Positions 50,836 to 60,010 of a stretch of 64,000 nt of DNA are shown here, one piece after another. Within the stretch, counting starts at the first letter, position 1, and the number at the start of each line of letters is the position of its first letter. Under the pieces are notes generated by a model. It saw only the letters and a program-made list of their open reading frames with translations. It was not told the DNA's origin and did not search any database. The stretch spans positions 34,471-98,470 of the forward strand of contig NZ_JBLZFX010000010.1 in assembly GCF_050753345.1 (NCBI RefSeq), in the 5' to 3' direction. The DNA comes from Alkalinema pantanalense. GTDB taxonomy: Bacteria; Cyanobacteriota; Cyanobacteriia; Leptolyngbyales; Leptolyngbyaceae. Made by a program: the position numbers and the translations under genes.

Positions 50836-52608
50836 TTATTCTTCACCGCCCTTGGCTGTGTGGCCAAGGCCAGAATAAACCAAGCCCTGCTGCATATCGA
50901 GGGTGACAATTTCCCCATCCCGAATGACGGAAGTGGCATCTTTGACCCCTACAATCACCGGAACGCCTAGCCGCAGACCGATCGTCGCCGCATGACCCGT
51001 CACGTTGCTGTCTTCAATGACAACCCCGCCCGCCCGCCGAATGGCATCCACGTAATTGGCGGATGTACTGGGGGCAACTAGGATATCTCCGGCTTCAAAC
51101 TGGGTCAGGGTTTTCTCGTTATGCATGACGCGGGCGCGTCCACTCACGGACTTTTCTCCGATCGCGATCCCCTTGCCCCGCACTGCGGTGACCACTTCCA
51201 CTTTGATTAAATCAGTGGATCCAGCAACTCCCTTCAAGGTTCCCGCTGTAAGAACGACGAGATCGCCAGCCTCTAACATGCTGCGCTCTTGGGCCAAGTT
51301 AATGGCGGCTTCAAAGGTTTCAGACGTGGTATCCAGTTCCAGCATCAGCAAGGGTTTCACGCCCCAGACGAGTTGCAACTGCCGTGCCACATCCATGTGG
51401 GGGGTAATCGCCAGAATGGGGGTTCTAGGCCGGAATTTAGACACATTGCGCGCCGTGGCTCCCGTTTTGGTCAAGGTCATAATGGCGGCGGCGTTGAGTT
51501 GTTCCGCAATCCGTCCCACGGCCTTACTGATGGCATTGGTAATGGATTTACCCGCATCTTCCTTGATCCGGTTGGCCTTTTCCCGCTCTGTGCGCAGGGC
51601 AATTTGCGCCATGGTGGCCACGGCTTCTACGGGATACTTACCCACGGCGGTTTCGTTGGACAGCATCACAGCATCGGTGCCATCCAAAATTGCATTAGCA
51701 ATATCTGAAACTTCTGCACGGGTGGGGCGGGGATTGTTCACCATGCTATCCAGCATTTGGGTCGCGGTGATGATGGGAATTCCCAAGCGGTTAGCGGTGG
51801 CAATCAGGCGTTTTTGCAGGATCGGCACATCTTCAGCCGGAAGTTCCACCCCGAGGTCTCCCCGCGCCACCATGACGCCATCGGAGAGGGAGAGGACTTC
51901 TTCCATCTGCTCGATCGCCTCGTGCTTCTCAATCTTGACCACCACAGGCGTGCTTTTCCCCGCGTGGGAGATAATTTCCTTGATCTCCTTGACATCCTCC
52001 GGATTGCGGACAAAGCTGAGGGCGACCCAGTCTACCCCATTGTCTAATCCGAACATCAAATCTTTGCGATCTTTATCCGTCAGTGCCTTGATGGACAGAT
52101 AGACACCGGGAAAGTTCACCCCTTTACTATTGGACAGGACGCCTCCGACGACGACCCGACAGTGCAATTCCCCTGCGGCTTTATCAATTTTTTCCACCTT
52201 CATTTCGACTTTGCCGTCGTCCAGCAGAATGGTCGCTCCTTCCGGAACTTCTTCCGCCAATGGTTCGTAGGTGATGGAACTAATTTCCTCTGTACCGGAA
52301 ATTTGCTTGCTGGTTAGGGTAAACGGATCGCCTTTTTTTAAGGTGATGGATCCATTTTCAAACTTGCCTAAACGAATTTTGGGGCCCTGTAAATCCTGCA
52401 AAATCCCCACGGGGTAGTTCAGCTCATTCGAGACTTGACGAATCAAGCGAATGCTACGCAGATGATCCTCATGGGTACCGTGGGAGAAGTTCAGCCGAAA
52501 GGTGGTCGCTCCGGCTTTAATCAACTCCCGTAGAACCTCCGGGCTGCTGGTAGCGGGGCCGATCGTCGCGACAATTTTGGTTCTACGGCGAGAAGGTTGG
52601 AACGTCAT
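50836..52608 (-). CDS. pyk: Pyruvate kinase with C-terminal PEP-utilising domain
   Basis: The last enzyme of glycolysis, making pyruvate and ATP from phosphoenolpyruvate. The N-terminus RRTKIVATIGPATSS, the NFSHGTHEDH stretch, the KIEKHEAIEQM active-site region (catalytic Lys), MVARGDLGVELP and ITATQMLDSM are all present. After the usual C-terminal domain (about residue 475) there is an extra domain of about 100 residues with GILV-type features (AGDILVAPSTSANY, VTGHAATIGLRLGVP), the phosphohistidine-like PEP-utilising domain seen in many bacterial and cyanobacterial enzymes. I use the ATG at 52608; two codons upstream (52614) is also possible. Confidence 0.93.
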   Translation of the reverse strand: MTFQPSRRRTKIVATIGPATSSPEVLRELIKAGATTFRLNFSHGTHEDHLRSIRLIRQVSNELNYPVGILQDLQGPKIRLGKFENGSITLKKGDPFTLTSKQISGTEEISSITYEPLAEEVPEGATILLDDGKVEMKVEKIDKAAGELHCRVVVGGVLSNSKGVNFPGVYLSIKALTDKDRKDLMFGLDNGVDWVALSFVRNPEDVKEIKEIISHAGKSTPVVVKIEKHEAIEQMEEVLSLSDGVMVARGDLGVELPAEDVPILQKRLIATANRLGIPIITATQMLDSMVNNPRPTRAEVSDIANAILDGTDAVMLSNETAVGKYPVEAVATMAQIALRTEREKANRIKEDAGKSITNAISKAVGRIAEQLNAAAIMTLTKTGATARNVSKFRPRTPILAITPHMDVARQLQLVWGVKPLLMLELDTTSETFEAAINLAQERSMLEAGDLVVLTAGTLKGVAGSTDLIKVEVVTAVRGKGIAIGEKSVSGRARVMHNEKTLTQFEAGDILVAPSTSANYVDAIRRAGGVVIEDSNVTGHAATIGLRLGVPVIVGVKDATSVIRDGEIVTLDMQQGLVYSGLGHTAKGGEE

Positions 52609-52804
52609 GAACAAATACTCAACGACTGAACAGCTTCGATCGAATTTAGTGAAAGCATATGGGATAGTACCACGGAAGGGGAAACCAAAGAAAAACCCTA
52701 CCCCATATTGGGATAGGGAACTGGCTAATCTTGCGATAGAGGCAGCAAGGGCAGCCGTAGAACTCGCAGGAGAGGCTCAAAGCGTTCGGCTATCAAAAAA
52801 CTGA
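52607..52804 (+). CDS. Small basic hypothetical protein overlapping the pyk start
   Basis: An open frame of 65 codons that starts at the ATG at 52607 and overlaps the start codon of the divergent pyk gene by two bases (TCATGA). The product is rich in Lys, Arg and Ala, with a polar N-terminus (MNKYSTTEQL), a basic patch (PRKGKPKKN) and a helical C-terminal half (LANLAIEAARAAVELAGEA). Composition looks coding, but I do not recognise it and the ribosome site is weak (AAGG, 11 bases upstream). Confidence 0.4.
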   Translation: MNKYSTTEQLRSNLVKAYGIVPRKGKPKKNPTPYWDRELANLAIEAARAAVELAGEAQSVRLSKN

Positions 52805-52898
52805 GCACGAGCGAGTATTCCTGAGAATGGCTGAGTATTACCAAGCATGACAGGCTCCTGTTTAAGGTACCTGTAGGCATTGGGAATCGGGGGCAACC

Positions 52899-53780
52899 TT
52901 AACGGAAAATTTTAGGATTCAGTTTTAAGCCCGAGCTATTAGATTTCTTGGTGGTGGTGGCAGGCTTGGCCGCTGGCTTGGGCAGATTTACACCATTGCT
53001 GAGTTTGGAGCCGGTGCCCCCATCAGCTTTGTCCAGGAAAGGCCGCAGGTTAATCCCCGATGAACTCTTGGTTGAATCCGTCGTGGAGCTAGGGGTACTG
53101 CTAGAGGTTTTACCGACACCGGGCACACCCAACAAGTCACCCAGTTGATTCAAAATATCGCTGCCGTTTTTCTTGGATCCGTAGGTCAATACCCCTTGGG
53201 TCATTTCCCCACTATCGGCGATCGCCAGATTTTGGAAGACGCGATCGCGGGTAGCGATGGGATCTTGGCCGTTCGGCACCGTGAGGACAATCCGGCAAGC
53301 GGGCACTTTTTCGGTGGTTACGCAAATCGTGTTGTAGCCGTTTTCCACTGCGGTCATCATTTCCGTCAGTCCATCGGGACGATAGGACTCCAAACGTCGG
53401 GCAATCTCAGCACAGCGGCGATCGGTACTCCAGCCGCCGCCCATCTGGCTGGGGACTGCCCAGGGAAACATTTTACTGGGCTGGCTTTCGGGCATGTAGA
53501 CCACAGTTTGTTGGCCATTGAGGGTCTGACAAGCAAACCGGACACCCGTGAGGGGGATGGTCGTGCTGGGGGTCGTGCTGGGGGTTGTAGACGGTGTAGT
53601 GCTGCCGGAAGGGGTAGAAACGGTTTCCGTGGGCACGGTTACATCGCCCGTAGAGCGTAGGTTAGAGGAGGAAGTTTGTGCCTGGGCTATCCCACTGGTC
53701 AACAGGAGTGTAGCGATCGCTGCACTACCCCCGCGTAGAGCAAGCTGACGGAACCGAAAACCAGAAAGATGTCGTGCCAT
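52899..53780 (-). CDS. COP23 domain protein, secreted
   Basis: A protein of 293 residues with a signal peptide (about 1-33, ending GIAQAQ). A Thr/Ser/Pro-rich linker with repeated TTPS follows, then the COP23 domain: FACQTLNGQQTVVY, RRCAEIARRLESY, YNTICVTTEKVPACRIVLTVPNGQDP. COP23 was described as a circadian oscillating, membrane-associated protein of a cyanobacterium; its role is unknown. The C-terminal tail is long and low in complexity (Ser, Thr, Lys, Pro). I choose the ATG at 53780 because the signal peptide begins there; a start at 53888 would place 36 residues in front of it. Confidence 0.8.
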   Translation of the reverse strand: MARHLSGFRFRQLALRGGSAAIATLLLTSGIAQAQTSSSNLRSTGDVTVPTETVSTPSGSTTPSTTPSTTPSTTIPLTGVRFACQTLNGQQTVVYMPESQPSKMFPWAVPSQMGGGWSTDRRCAEIARRLESYRPDGLTEMMTAVENGYNTICVTTEKVPACRIVLTVPNGQDPIATRDRVFQNLAIADSGEMTQGVLTYGSKKNGSDILNQLGDLLGVPGVGKTSSSTPSSTTDSTKSSSGINLRPFLDKADGGTGSKLSNGVNLPKPAAKPATTTKKSNSSGLKLNPKIFR

Positions 53781-54253
53781 GGGAGTTAATCCTTGATCCA
53801 GAAAGGTGTGAGTTGCAAAGACAGTTAGAAGAGACAATTGAAATTGGGGGAGGTAATTGAAATAAAGTAGATGATTGATTGAGCCCATTGACGAGAGTTG
53901 GAGAGTGGTTTGACCCCTTCAACTTGATTAATCCGTACTAATCCGTTTAACTCTCTAGCTCGTCTAGTTCTCTAACTAGTTCTCTAATTTGTCTAACTAT
54001 TCGTTTAACTAGAGGTATCAGACCCTTCCCCCAATCCTAAAGTTCCCATTGTTTTTTCTAGGACTCCCTAGTGGTCTTCCCTTTTCTGCGATCGCTGTTG
54101 TCTCTGGGGAAGGTCTTTGAGCAGGATTTTGATAATGACAAACCTGGTAAATGCGCAGCATTTGATGAGAAAAACTTACCAGGCTTTACTTAACTTCATG
54201 ACATTCCGTATCGTGTATACTACCCGAGGGTGTGAGAAAGGAGAGAAAGCCTG
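53781..54253. other. Divergent intergenic region COP23 to crtR
   Basis: Contains a run of imperfect CTCTAACTAGTT-type repeats at about 53945-54012. TATACT at 54216-54221 could be a -10 box for crtR; no good -35 was seen. AAGGAG at 54238-54243 is the crtR ribosome site. Confidence 0.45.
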
Positions 54254-55282
54254 ATGGCGGCGGCAAAGCAGCCCCTAGCAGTTCCCCGCGAGCTAGTTGG
54301 TGCTCCCGGGCCGGGACAGTTCAATCCCAACCTATCTATGTTTATCGCTGCGGTGGTCATCGCCGCATTTTCGTCATGGGGCTATTTTGAACTCCATTGG
54401 GCTGGCTGGATAACGTTTTGCCTCAACTTCTTAGCGTTGCATTTGGTGGGAACGGTTATTCATGATGCTTGCCATGGGGTGGCCCATCGGAGCAAGGTCG
54501 TCAATGCGATCCTGGGCCATGGCAGTGCGTTTCTGTTATGGTTTTCGTTTCCCGTGTTTACGCGGGTGCACATGCAGCACCACGCCAATGTCAACGACCC
54601 TGAAAATGACCCCGATCACATTGTTTCTACCATGGGGCCCCTATGGTTGATTAATGCGCGGTTTATGTACCACGAGGTCTACTTCTTTCAACGGAAACTC
54701 TGGAAAAAGTTTGAACTCTATGAGTGGATCCTGGCTCGATCGAGCGCGGTTCTCCTCCTCTGGCTGGCCTACCATTTCGGGGTTATCCACTACATTTTTA
54801 ATTTCTGGTTCACGCCCTTAGCTTTAGTAGGGTTGGAACTCGGCTTGTTCTTTGATTACCTTCCCCACCGTCCGTTTAAAGAGCGCGATCGCTGGCTGAA
54901 TGCACGGGTGTATCCTGGTCGGATCCTCAACTATCTAATTGGCGGACAAAACTATCACCTTGTGCACCACCTCTGGCCCGCTGTGCCTTGGTATAACTAC
55001 GAGAAAGTCTACTTTGCCATGAAGCCTTTATTGGATGAAAAAGGCTGTCACCAAACTCTCGGTGTCTTTACAGAGGATCCACTGCATTTTATCTATGATG
55101 TGTTCATTGGGATTCGTCGCCGCCACCGCACGGCTGAGGCTGCTACCCCATCCGTCGGGGAGCCAATGTTAAACGTAATCACCGACTCCGTGGAACCTGC
55201 GGCCCTAGAGTCTCAATCCCTAGAGTCTCAGTCCCTAGAGTCTCAATCCCTGGTGCCCTCCGAGCCAGCTCAACCTGTTTGA
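54254..55282 (+). CDS. crtR: Beta-carotene hydroxylase, CrtR type
   Basis: A membrane di-iron hydroxylase that adds hydroxyl groups to the carotenoid rings to give zeaxanthin. The histidine boxes are HDACH, HMQHH and HLVHH, the order and context (VGTVIHDACHGVAHR, RVHMQHHANVNDPENDPDH, GGQNYHLVHHLWPAVPWYNY) are those of cyanobacterial CrtR. The core ends near residue 290; the tail is low in complexity and includes three 15-bp tandem repeats that encode LESQS. The ribosome site is AAGGAG. A strong terminator follows at 55356-55384. Confidence 0.95.
   Translation: MAAAKQPLAVPRELVGAPGPGQFNPNLSMFIAAVVIAAFSSWGYFELHWAGWITFCLNFLALHLVGTVIHDACHGVAHRSKVVNAILGHGSAFLLWFSFPVFTRVHMQHHANVNDPENDPDHIVSTMGPLWLINARFMYHEVYFFQRKLWKKFELYEWILARSSAVLLLWLAYHFGVIHYIFNFWFTPLALVGLELGLFFDYLPHRPFKERDRWLNARVYPGRILNYLIGGQNYHLVHHLWPAVPWYNYEKVYFAMKPLLDEKGCHQTLGVFTEDPLHFIYDVFIGIRRRHRTAEAATPSVGEPMLNVITDSVEPAALESQSLESQSLESQSLVPSEPAQPV
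55205..55249. repeat. 15-bp tandem repeat in the crtR 3' end
   Basis: Three in-frame copies of CTAGAGTCTCAATCC (one with G for A) give LESQS repeated in the C-terminal tail, beyond the catalytic core. Confidence 0.88.
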
Positions 55283-55355
55283 GAGCAACAAAGGGGCATG
55301 ATTCAAGGGAGCATGGTTCAAGTAAGTGATTGATTAATAACTGCAACATCTTTCG

Positions 55356-55384
55356 AAGGCTTCTCCCAGAGAGAAGCCTTTTTT
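55356..55384 (+). terminator. Rho-independent terminator of crtR
   Basis: AAGGCTTCTC (55356-55365) pairs perfectly with GAGAAGCCTT (55371-55380) around a 5-base loop; TTTT follows and extends the T-run to six. Confidence 0.92.
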
Positions 55385-55468
55385 GATTTGGAACTTTTGG
55401 GGAGAGAGGGCAATTTCTAGGCAGACTGGAAAAGATAGTTTAGTGCGTTCTTCTTACCTTGGCTTGTT

Positions 55469-56407
55469 ATGGCTGTTGTTACCTCCTCTAATTTGGCTCC
55501 CTCCACTTCGACTCCCTTGAAATATGCCTATTTCCCAGGTTGTGTGGCCCAGGGTGCCTGTCGGGAACTCTATCAGTCCACGGCGTTGTTGACCCAGGCG
55601 CTGGGCATTGAGTTACTGGAACTTAAAAAAGCATCCTGCTGTGGCTCGGGAACCTTCAAAGAAGATTCACCGCTGCTTGAGGATACGGTCAATGCCCGCA
55701 ATATCGCCCTTGCGGAGGAACTTGGGTTGCCCTTGCTGACCCATTGCAGTACCTGCCAAGGTGTGATTGGACATGTGGACGATCGCCTTAAGCAAGCCCA
55801 GCAGAATGACCCAGCTTATTTCGATCGAGTCAATGGATTTCTTAAAAAAGAAGGCTGCTCTCCCTACCAGGGCACAACTGCGGTGCGCCATTTGCTCTGG
55901 GTCATGGTGGCGGACTATGGTGTTGAAGCCATTAAAAAACGGGTGACTCGCCAACTATCAGGCTTGAAATGTGCTGCATTTTATGGCTGCTATCTGCTGC
56001 GAGGGCAGGACAATCCCTACGATGATCCGGTTAACCCAAAATCCATGGAAATGCTATTTGAAGCTGTTGGTGCGGATCCGGTTTACTATCCAGGCCGAAC
56101 TCAGTGCTGCGGCTGGCCCCTTTCTAGCTATGCCACAGAACAATCGTTTCACATGGCAGGAGGACATTTACAGGCCGCGATCGCCGCTGGAGCCGATTGC
56201 ATTGTTACCCCCTGTCCGCTGTGCCATATGCAGCTTGATTCCCGTCAGCCGGAAATCGCCAAAGTGACGGGGCAGTCTCTCCAACTCCCAATTTTGCATC
56301 TGCCCCAATTGATTGCCTTAGCCTTGGGCATTGCTCCGAAGGATCTGGGCCTCGATCGGCATGTCGTTTCAACGCAACCCGTCCTCGATCAACTGCTGCG
56401 GCCTTAA
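55469..56407 (+). CDS. HdrB/SdhE-like protein with two CCG domains
   Basis: A soluble protein of 312 residues with two cysteine-rich CCG domains. The first runs YAYFPGCVAQG...KASCCGSG...HCSTCQG, the second AAFYGCYLLRG...RTQCCGWP...PCPLCHMQ; each gives the pattern CxnCCGxnCxxC that ligates noncubane [4Fe-4S] or zinc. It is the subunit B type of heterodisulfide reductase. Cyanobacterial relatives are annotated as the SdhE-like subunit of type-E succinate dehydrogenase, but no Sdh genes are next to it, so its partner is unknown. Methanogenic chemistry is not implied. Confidence 0.85.
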   Translation: MAVVTSSNLAPSTSTPLKYAYFPGCVAQGACRELYQSTALLTQALGIELLELKKASCCGSGTFKEDSPLLEDTVNARNIALAEELGLPLLTHCSTCQGVIGHVDDRLKQAQQNDPAYFDRVNGFLKKEGCSPYQGTTAVRHLLWVMVADYGVEAIKKRVTRQLSGLKCAAFYGCYLLRGQDNPYDDPVNPKSMEMLFEAVGADPVYYPGRTQCCGWPLSSYATEQSFHMAGGHLQAAIAAGADCIVTPCPLCHMQLDSRQPEIAKVTGQSLQLPILHLPQLIALALGIAPKDLGLDRHVVSTQPVLDQLLRP

Positions 56408-56633
56408 TGACCCGGAGAGTTGGGAGTGCTCCTCTCTAGCGCAATCTCTAAGGAATCGCTCAAGAGGAGCGTCAGGTCTAGTTATTACGTTCTGCAAAGT
56501 TTTGCAACCACTTCGCAGGCACAGGAAACCCCCTGGAGTACACTAGGCAATGATTCTGAGGTTTGGTAGATTTTTCTACGAAATCGACGGACTGCAGATA
56601 TTGCAAACGCACTAATCTGGAGCCTTTCATAAC

Positions 56634-56879
56634 ATGTCTCATACAGTCAAAATCTACGATACCTGCATCGGATGCACCCAGTGCGTTCGGGCATGCCCTA
56701 CCGACGTTCTAGAGATGGTTCCCTGGGATGGTTGTCGGGCAGGCCAAATTGCCTCGTCTCCTCGGACGGAAGATTGTGTCGGCTGCAAACGTTGCGAAAC
56801 GGCTTGCCCTACCGACTTCCTCAGCATTCGAGTTTACCTCGGTGCGGAGACGACTCGCAGCATGGGTCTAGCGTACTAA
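56634..56879 (+). CDS. psaC: Photosystem I iron-sulfur subunit PsaC
   Basis: A stromal or cytoplasmic-side subunit of photosystem I that carries the FA and FB [4Fe-4S] clusters and hands electrons to ferredoxin. The product is 81 residues, the standard length, with two CxxCxxCxxxCP motifs (CIGCTQCVRACP and CVGCKRCETACP) and the conserved end LGAETTRSMGLAY. A terminator lies downstream. It is a strong taxonomic marker for a cyanobacterium or plastid. Confidence 0.98.
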   Translation: MSHTVKIYDTCIGCTQCVRACPTDVLEMVPWDGCRAGQIASSPRTEDCVGCKRCETACPTDFLSIRVYLGAETTRSMGLAY

Positions 56880-56925
56880 GAACGTCTTATACGCAATTAC
56901 TTTTCATTCATGTGGGTTCAACAGG

Positions 56926-56949
56926 GGGGCAAGCTTTTGCCCCTTTTTT
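56926..56949 (+). terminator. Rho-independent terminator of psaC
   Basis: GGGGCAA (56926-56932) pairs with TTGCCCC (56937-56943) around the loop GCTT, followed by six T (56944-56949). Confidence 0.93.
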
Positions 56950-57757
56950 ATGAGCATTTTGATAATTAATTGCGATCGACAGATTGAGCTGCACACAGAT
57001 TGACCTCACCTTAGGGACTTGCTAAGAAATAACCTCCCTAATTCAGTGGGCCACTACGGAAATCTAGAGCCGCTACGGAACTTTATGAATTCAAGATTAC
57101 TGATGCCGTAGATAAGTAATTCTGTAGATGGGGGGCGATGATGTAATTAAGCACCCTTTGATTCTGGGAGAAGCGATCGATTCAAGAGGCGATGGGAATA
57201 TCGTGAGGGGATGGCGTGCGATCGCAGTCAGGAAGCTCACCCTCCGTAGATTTACGGGATTTGGGAACAGGAGTTTTTGGGTGAGCTATAGCTTTATCGT
57301 GAGTTTATATTCCTAGAAGCCTGATCGGGAAATACTTGTGCTTAAAATGACAACCCTCTAGTGAATGTAAATTAGGGGTTCGATCGGGGTTATGTCCCTA
57401 GAGAGTTTATTCAAGCTTTACAGACGACTCAGTGGGAGTACGCTACGATAACCACTATCAGGTGCTTCTGACATTGAAGATTTTAAAGTTGCTTCGTTGA
57501 CTTTAATGAGTTGCATATTTTCCTAGATCTAAGAGCTAAGGGTTATTACGGGCTGCAACTGTAGATTTTCAGATTTTATTTTTATCTTGAAATCATTATC
57601 TAAAGTTTTTCGGGATAGGACACTGAAATGCTGAAGTTGCCAGTCTCCGTTGTAAGTAACGACGAAGTCTCCCTGCCTGAAGAAGTGATCTCGAATCAGA
57701 AGATTCACGGATAGGGTGAAAAACGGGGTTAGGGCTGTGAAGGATGGGGTTCTATAA
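56950..57757. other. Intergenic region psaC to the WecG-type gene
   Basis: About 800 bases without a supported gene. A degenerate copy of one end of the dispersed short repeat lies at 57011-57044 (24 of 32 positions alike). The frame at 57128-57316 has no family or ribosome site. Confidence 0.5.
57011..57044 (+). repeat. Dispersed short repeat, degenerate end (copy D)
   Basis: GGGACTTGCTAAGAAATAA matches the GGGGATTTGCCAAGAAATAA end of copies A and B with a few changes; the rest of the element is not seen. Confidence 0.35.
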
Positions 57758-58615
57758 ATGCTAGATAATTCGATCGAAACTCAAAATGTAATTGGCGTAC
57801 CGGTTACGGCCCTGCCGTTTGAAGCCCAAATCAACTGGATTCTGAAATGGGGCCGCGCCCATTTGAGCAAAGTTGTGTGTGTTGCAAATGTACATATGCT
57901 GACTGAAGCGTCGTGGGATTCCCGGTTAGCCTCAGTTTTAGAAACCGCTGATTTGGTGACCCCCGATGGTATGCCCTTAGTGTGGATGTTACGCCTCCTC
58001 ACAGGAGCCGCGCAGGATCGAGTTGCAGGGTTAGACATTATGCTAGCCGTTTGTCAGCAAGCTGAACGGGAAGGGTTACCTGTTTTTTTTGCGGGCTCCG
58101 ATCAACTGACGTTGGCAAAAATGCGTCGTCATCTCAAGCGTGATTTTCCCAATCTCATAGTTGCGGGCATGGAGCCTCTGCCCTTTGGTTCGATTCCGCT
58201 ACCCCCGGAACAAGAAGCCCCGGTTCTGAAAAAGATTCAAGATAGCCGTGCGGGTATTGTCTTCGTTTCTTTGGGCTGTCCCAAGCAGGAACTTTGGATG
58301 GCTCAGCATCGTGAGGACATTCAAGCTGTCATGGTTGGTATTGGCGGTGTTTTTCCTGTTTATGCAGGCTTGCACAAACGGGCTCCTAGGGTTATTCGGG
58401 AAATCGGTTTAGAGTGGCTCTATCGGCTTGTGCAGGAACCTCGCCGTCTTTGGAAGCGTTACTACCGTACGATTCCACCCTTTCTCTGGATGGCTGCGAA
58501 GCAACTTTGGCAGACGGCTCGTCATCCCGGCCATTCTGTAGAACTTGTTGAAGGTTCGGCCTTTGTGGAATCTCAATCGCCCTTAGAGCAACTGACCTCG
58601 GGGAATCGTAAATAG
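57758..58615 (+). CDS. WecG/TagA/CpsF family glycosyltransferase
   Basis: A family 26 glycosyltransferase of 285 residues. It has the N-terminal GVPVTALPFEAQINWI, the ANVHMLTEA stretch, TPDGMPLVW with the following RVAGLDIM, FFAGSD, and VSLGCPKQELWM near residue 170, the family signature. Members transfer N-acetylmannosamine or similar sugars onto lipid-linked intermediates for polysaccharides. The C-terminal RVIREIGLEWLYRLVQEPRRLWKRY is also typical and should bind the membrane surface. A family-4 transferase follows 189 bases downstream, so the pair may serve the same glycan. Confidence 0.9.
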   Translation: MLDNSIETQNVIGVPVTALPFEAQINWILKWGRAHLSKVVCVANVHMLTEASWDSRLASVLETADLVTPDGMPLVWMLRLLTGAAQDRVAGLDIMLAVCQQAEREGLPVFFAGSDQLTLAKMRRHLKRDFPNLIVAGMEPLPFGSIPLPPEQEAPVLKKIQDSRAGIVFVSLGCPKQELWMAQHREDIQAVMVGIGGVFPVYAGLHKRAPRVIREIGLEWLYRLVQEPRRLWKRYYRTIPPFLWMAAKQLWQTARHPGHSVELVEGSAFVESQSPLEQLTSGNRK

Positions 58616-58627
58616 TCACGAGGTTAC

Positions 58628-58665
58628 GATTACGTGACCCAATACGATTACGTGACCCAATACGA
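58628..58665. repeat. 18-bp tandem repeat, two copies
   Basis: TACGATTACGTGACCCAA occurs twice in a row between the two glycosyltransferase genes; TACGAT continues into a third partial copy. Confidence 0.7.
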
Positions 58666-58804
58666 TCGCGCAATTAACTAAATCGATAGATGTGGGCTGC
58701 GAGACTACTCGAATTCTCCAGCCTCGTAATTGTGATTCATAATTCTATGTAGGAACGCTTAGTTGGTTTGCTACGGTATAGGAACGCTTTAACGAGATTC
58801 ATTT

Positions 58805-59983
58805 ATGCGAATTCTCAGCATTCATAGTCGCTATCAGATTCGTGGCGGAGAGGACGAAGTTTGTGATGCTGAGAAACAATTGTTAGAGCAACAAGGGCAC
58901 ACCGTCGAACTCTATGAAGATTTCAACCAGCGAGTTGCGGAACTGGGAACCGTTAAGAGTGCGATTAAGACCCTCTGGTCACAGGAAGCCTATCAGCAGT
59001 TGAGAAACCAGTTAAATCAGGGGCAGTTTGACCTGATTCATGTCCACAATTTTTTTCCGCTGATTTCCCCCTCGGTTTATTATGCAGCCCGATCGCTGGG
59101 AATTCCGGTGGTGCAAACCTTGCATAATTACCGATTGCTCTGCCCCAGTGCTTTGATGTTTCGCAATCAGACGGTCTGTGAAGATTGTTTGGGAAAAGCT
59201 GTGCCTTGGCCAGGGGTGAAATATGGGTGCTATCGCGATAGTCGCACGGCTAGTGCAGCAGTGACCGCGATGTTGACCTTGCATAATCAACTCAAAACTT
59301 GGACGCAGTTAGTCGATCGCTACATTGCCCTGACTGAATTTGCTCGCCAAAAGTTTATTGAGGGTGGGTTACCGGCGGATAAGATTTCGGTGAAACCCAA
59401 TTTTGTTGATTTTGATCCGGGTGTGGGTAGTGGAACGGGCGGCTACGGTCTGTTCGTGGGCCGACTATCTCCAGAAAAAGGCTTAGAAACCCTCTTAGAA
59501 GCTTGGGAGAAGTTACAAATCCCTTGCCCACTGAAGATTGTTGGAGATGGGCCATTGCTTCCCTTGGTTCAACAAGCCGCGCAACGATCGCCCAAGATTG
59601 AATATTTAGGTCGTAAACCTTTACCTGAAGTTTATGACTTGCTGGGTGAGGCGATATTTTTAGTCGTGCCTTCCCTCTGGTATGAAACCTTTGGTCGAGT
59701 TGTGGTCGAAGCCTATGCTAAAGGCACGCCGGTGCTAGTGTCCAATTTAGGGGCGATCGCAGAATTAGTTATCCCTGAACAAACAGGATTCCATTTTCAA
59801 GCGGGGGATAGTTCAAGTTTGGCTGCAACCGTCGATCGATTATTATCCCAACCGCAGCAATTGCAACACATGCGCCAACAGGCACGCCAACAGTTTGAAC
59901 AGAACTATACAGCAGAAAAGAATTATCAACAGCTAATGGAAATCTATCAATCTGTTTGCGCTAGGGGAACAGTGTACAAATAA
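58805..59983 (+). CDS. Glycosyltransferase family 4
   Basis: A GT-B fold transferase of 392 residues. N-terminal half: HSRYQIRGGEDEV (donor or acceptor loop), DLIHVHNFFPLISPSVYYAA, VQTLHNYRLLCP. C-terminal half: LFVGRLSPEKGLETLLEAW, VPSLWYETFGRVVVEAYAKGTPV with the EX7E motif, and the usual end. It uses a nucleotide sugar to extend a surface or lipid-linked glycan; the sugar is not evident. The last few codons (GTVYK and the stop) coincide with copy C of the dispersed repeat, so its natural end was probably changed by that insertion. Confidence 0.9.
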   Translation: MRILSIHSRYQIRGGEDEVCDAEKQLLEQQGHTVELYEDFNQRVAELGTVKSAIKTLWSQEAYQQLRNQLNQGQFDLIHVHNFFPLISPSVYYAARSLGIPVVQTLHNYRLLCPSALMFRNQTVCEDCLGKAVPWPGVKYGCYRDSRTASAAVTAMLTLHNQLKTWTQLVDRYIALTEFARQKFIEGGLPADKISVKPNFVDFDPGVGSGTGGYGLFVGRLSPEKGLETLLEAWEKLQIPCPLKIVGDGPLLPLVQQAAQRSPKIEYLGRKPLPEVYDLLGEAIFLVVPSLWYETFGRVVVEAYAKGTPVLVSNLGAIAELVIPEQTGFHFQAGDSSSLAATVDRLLSQPQQLQHMRQQARQQFEQNYTAEKNYQQLMEIYQSVCARGTVYK

Positions 59984-60010
59984 AATTCCCAGGGGATGGG
60001 TGAGTGGGGC
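59961..60010 (-). repeat. Dispersed short repeat, partial copy C at the end of the glycosyltransferase gene
   Basis: AGGGGAACAGTGTACAAATA and AAAATTCCCAGGGGATGGG match the corresponding end of copies A and B (GGGAACAGCGCATAAATAAA). The rest is diverged or lost; ATATCCCCAAG at about 60037-60047 could be the far end. Confidence 0.6.

Noticed and set aside
57128..57316. A 62-codon gene downstream of psaC
   Set aside because: No ribosome site and no recognisable content; it lies in a gene-free stretch with repeat remnants.
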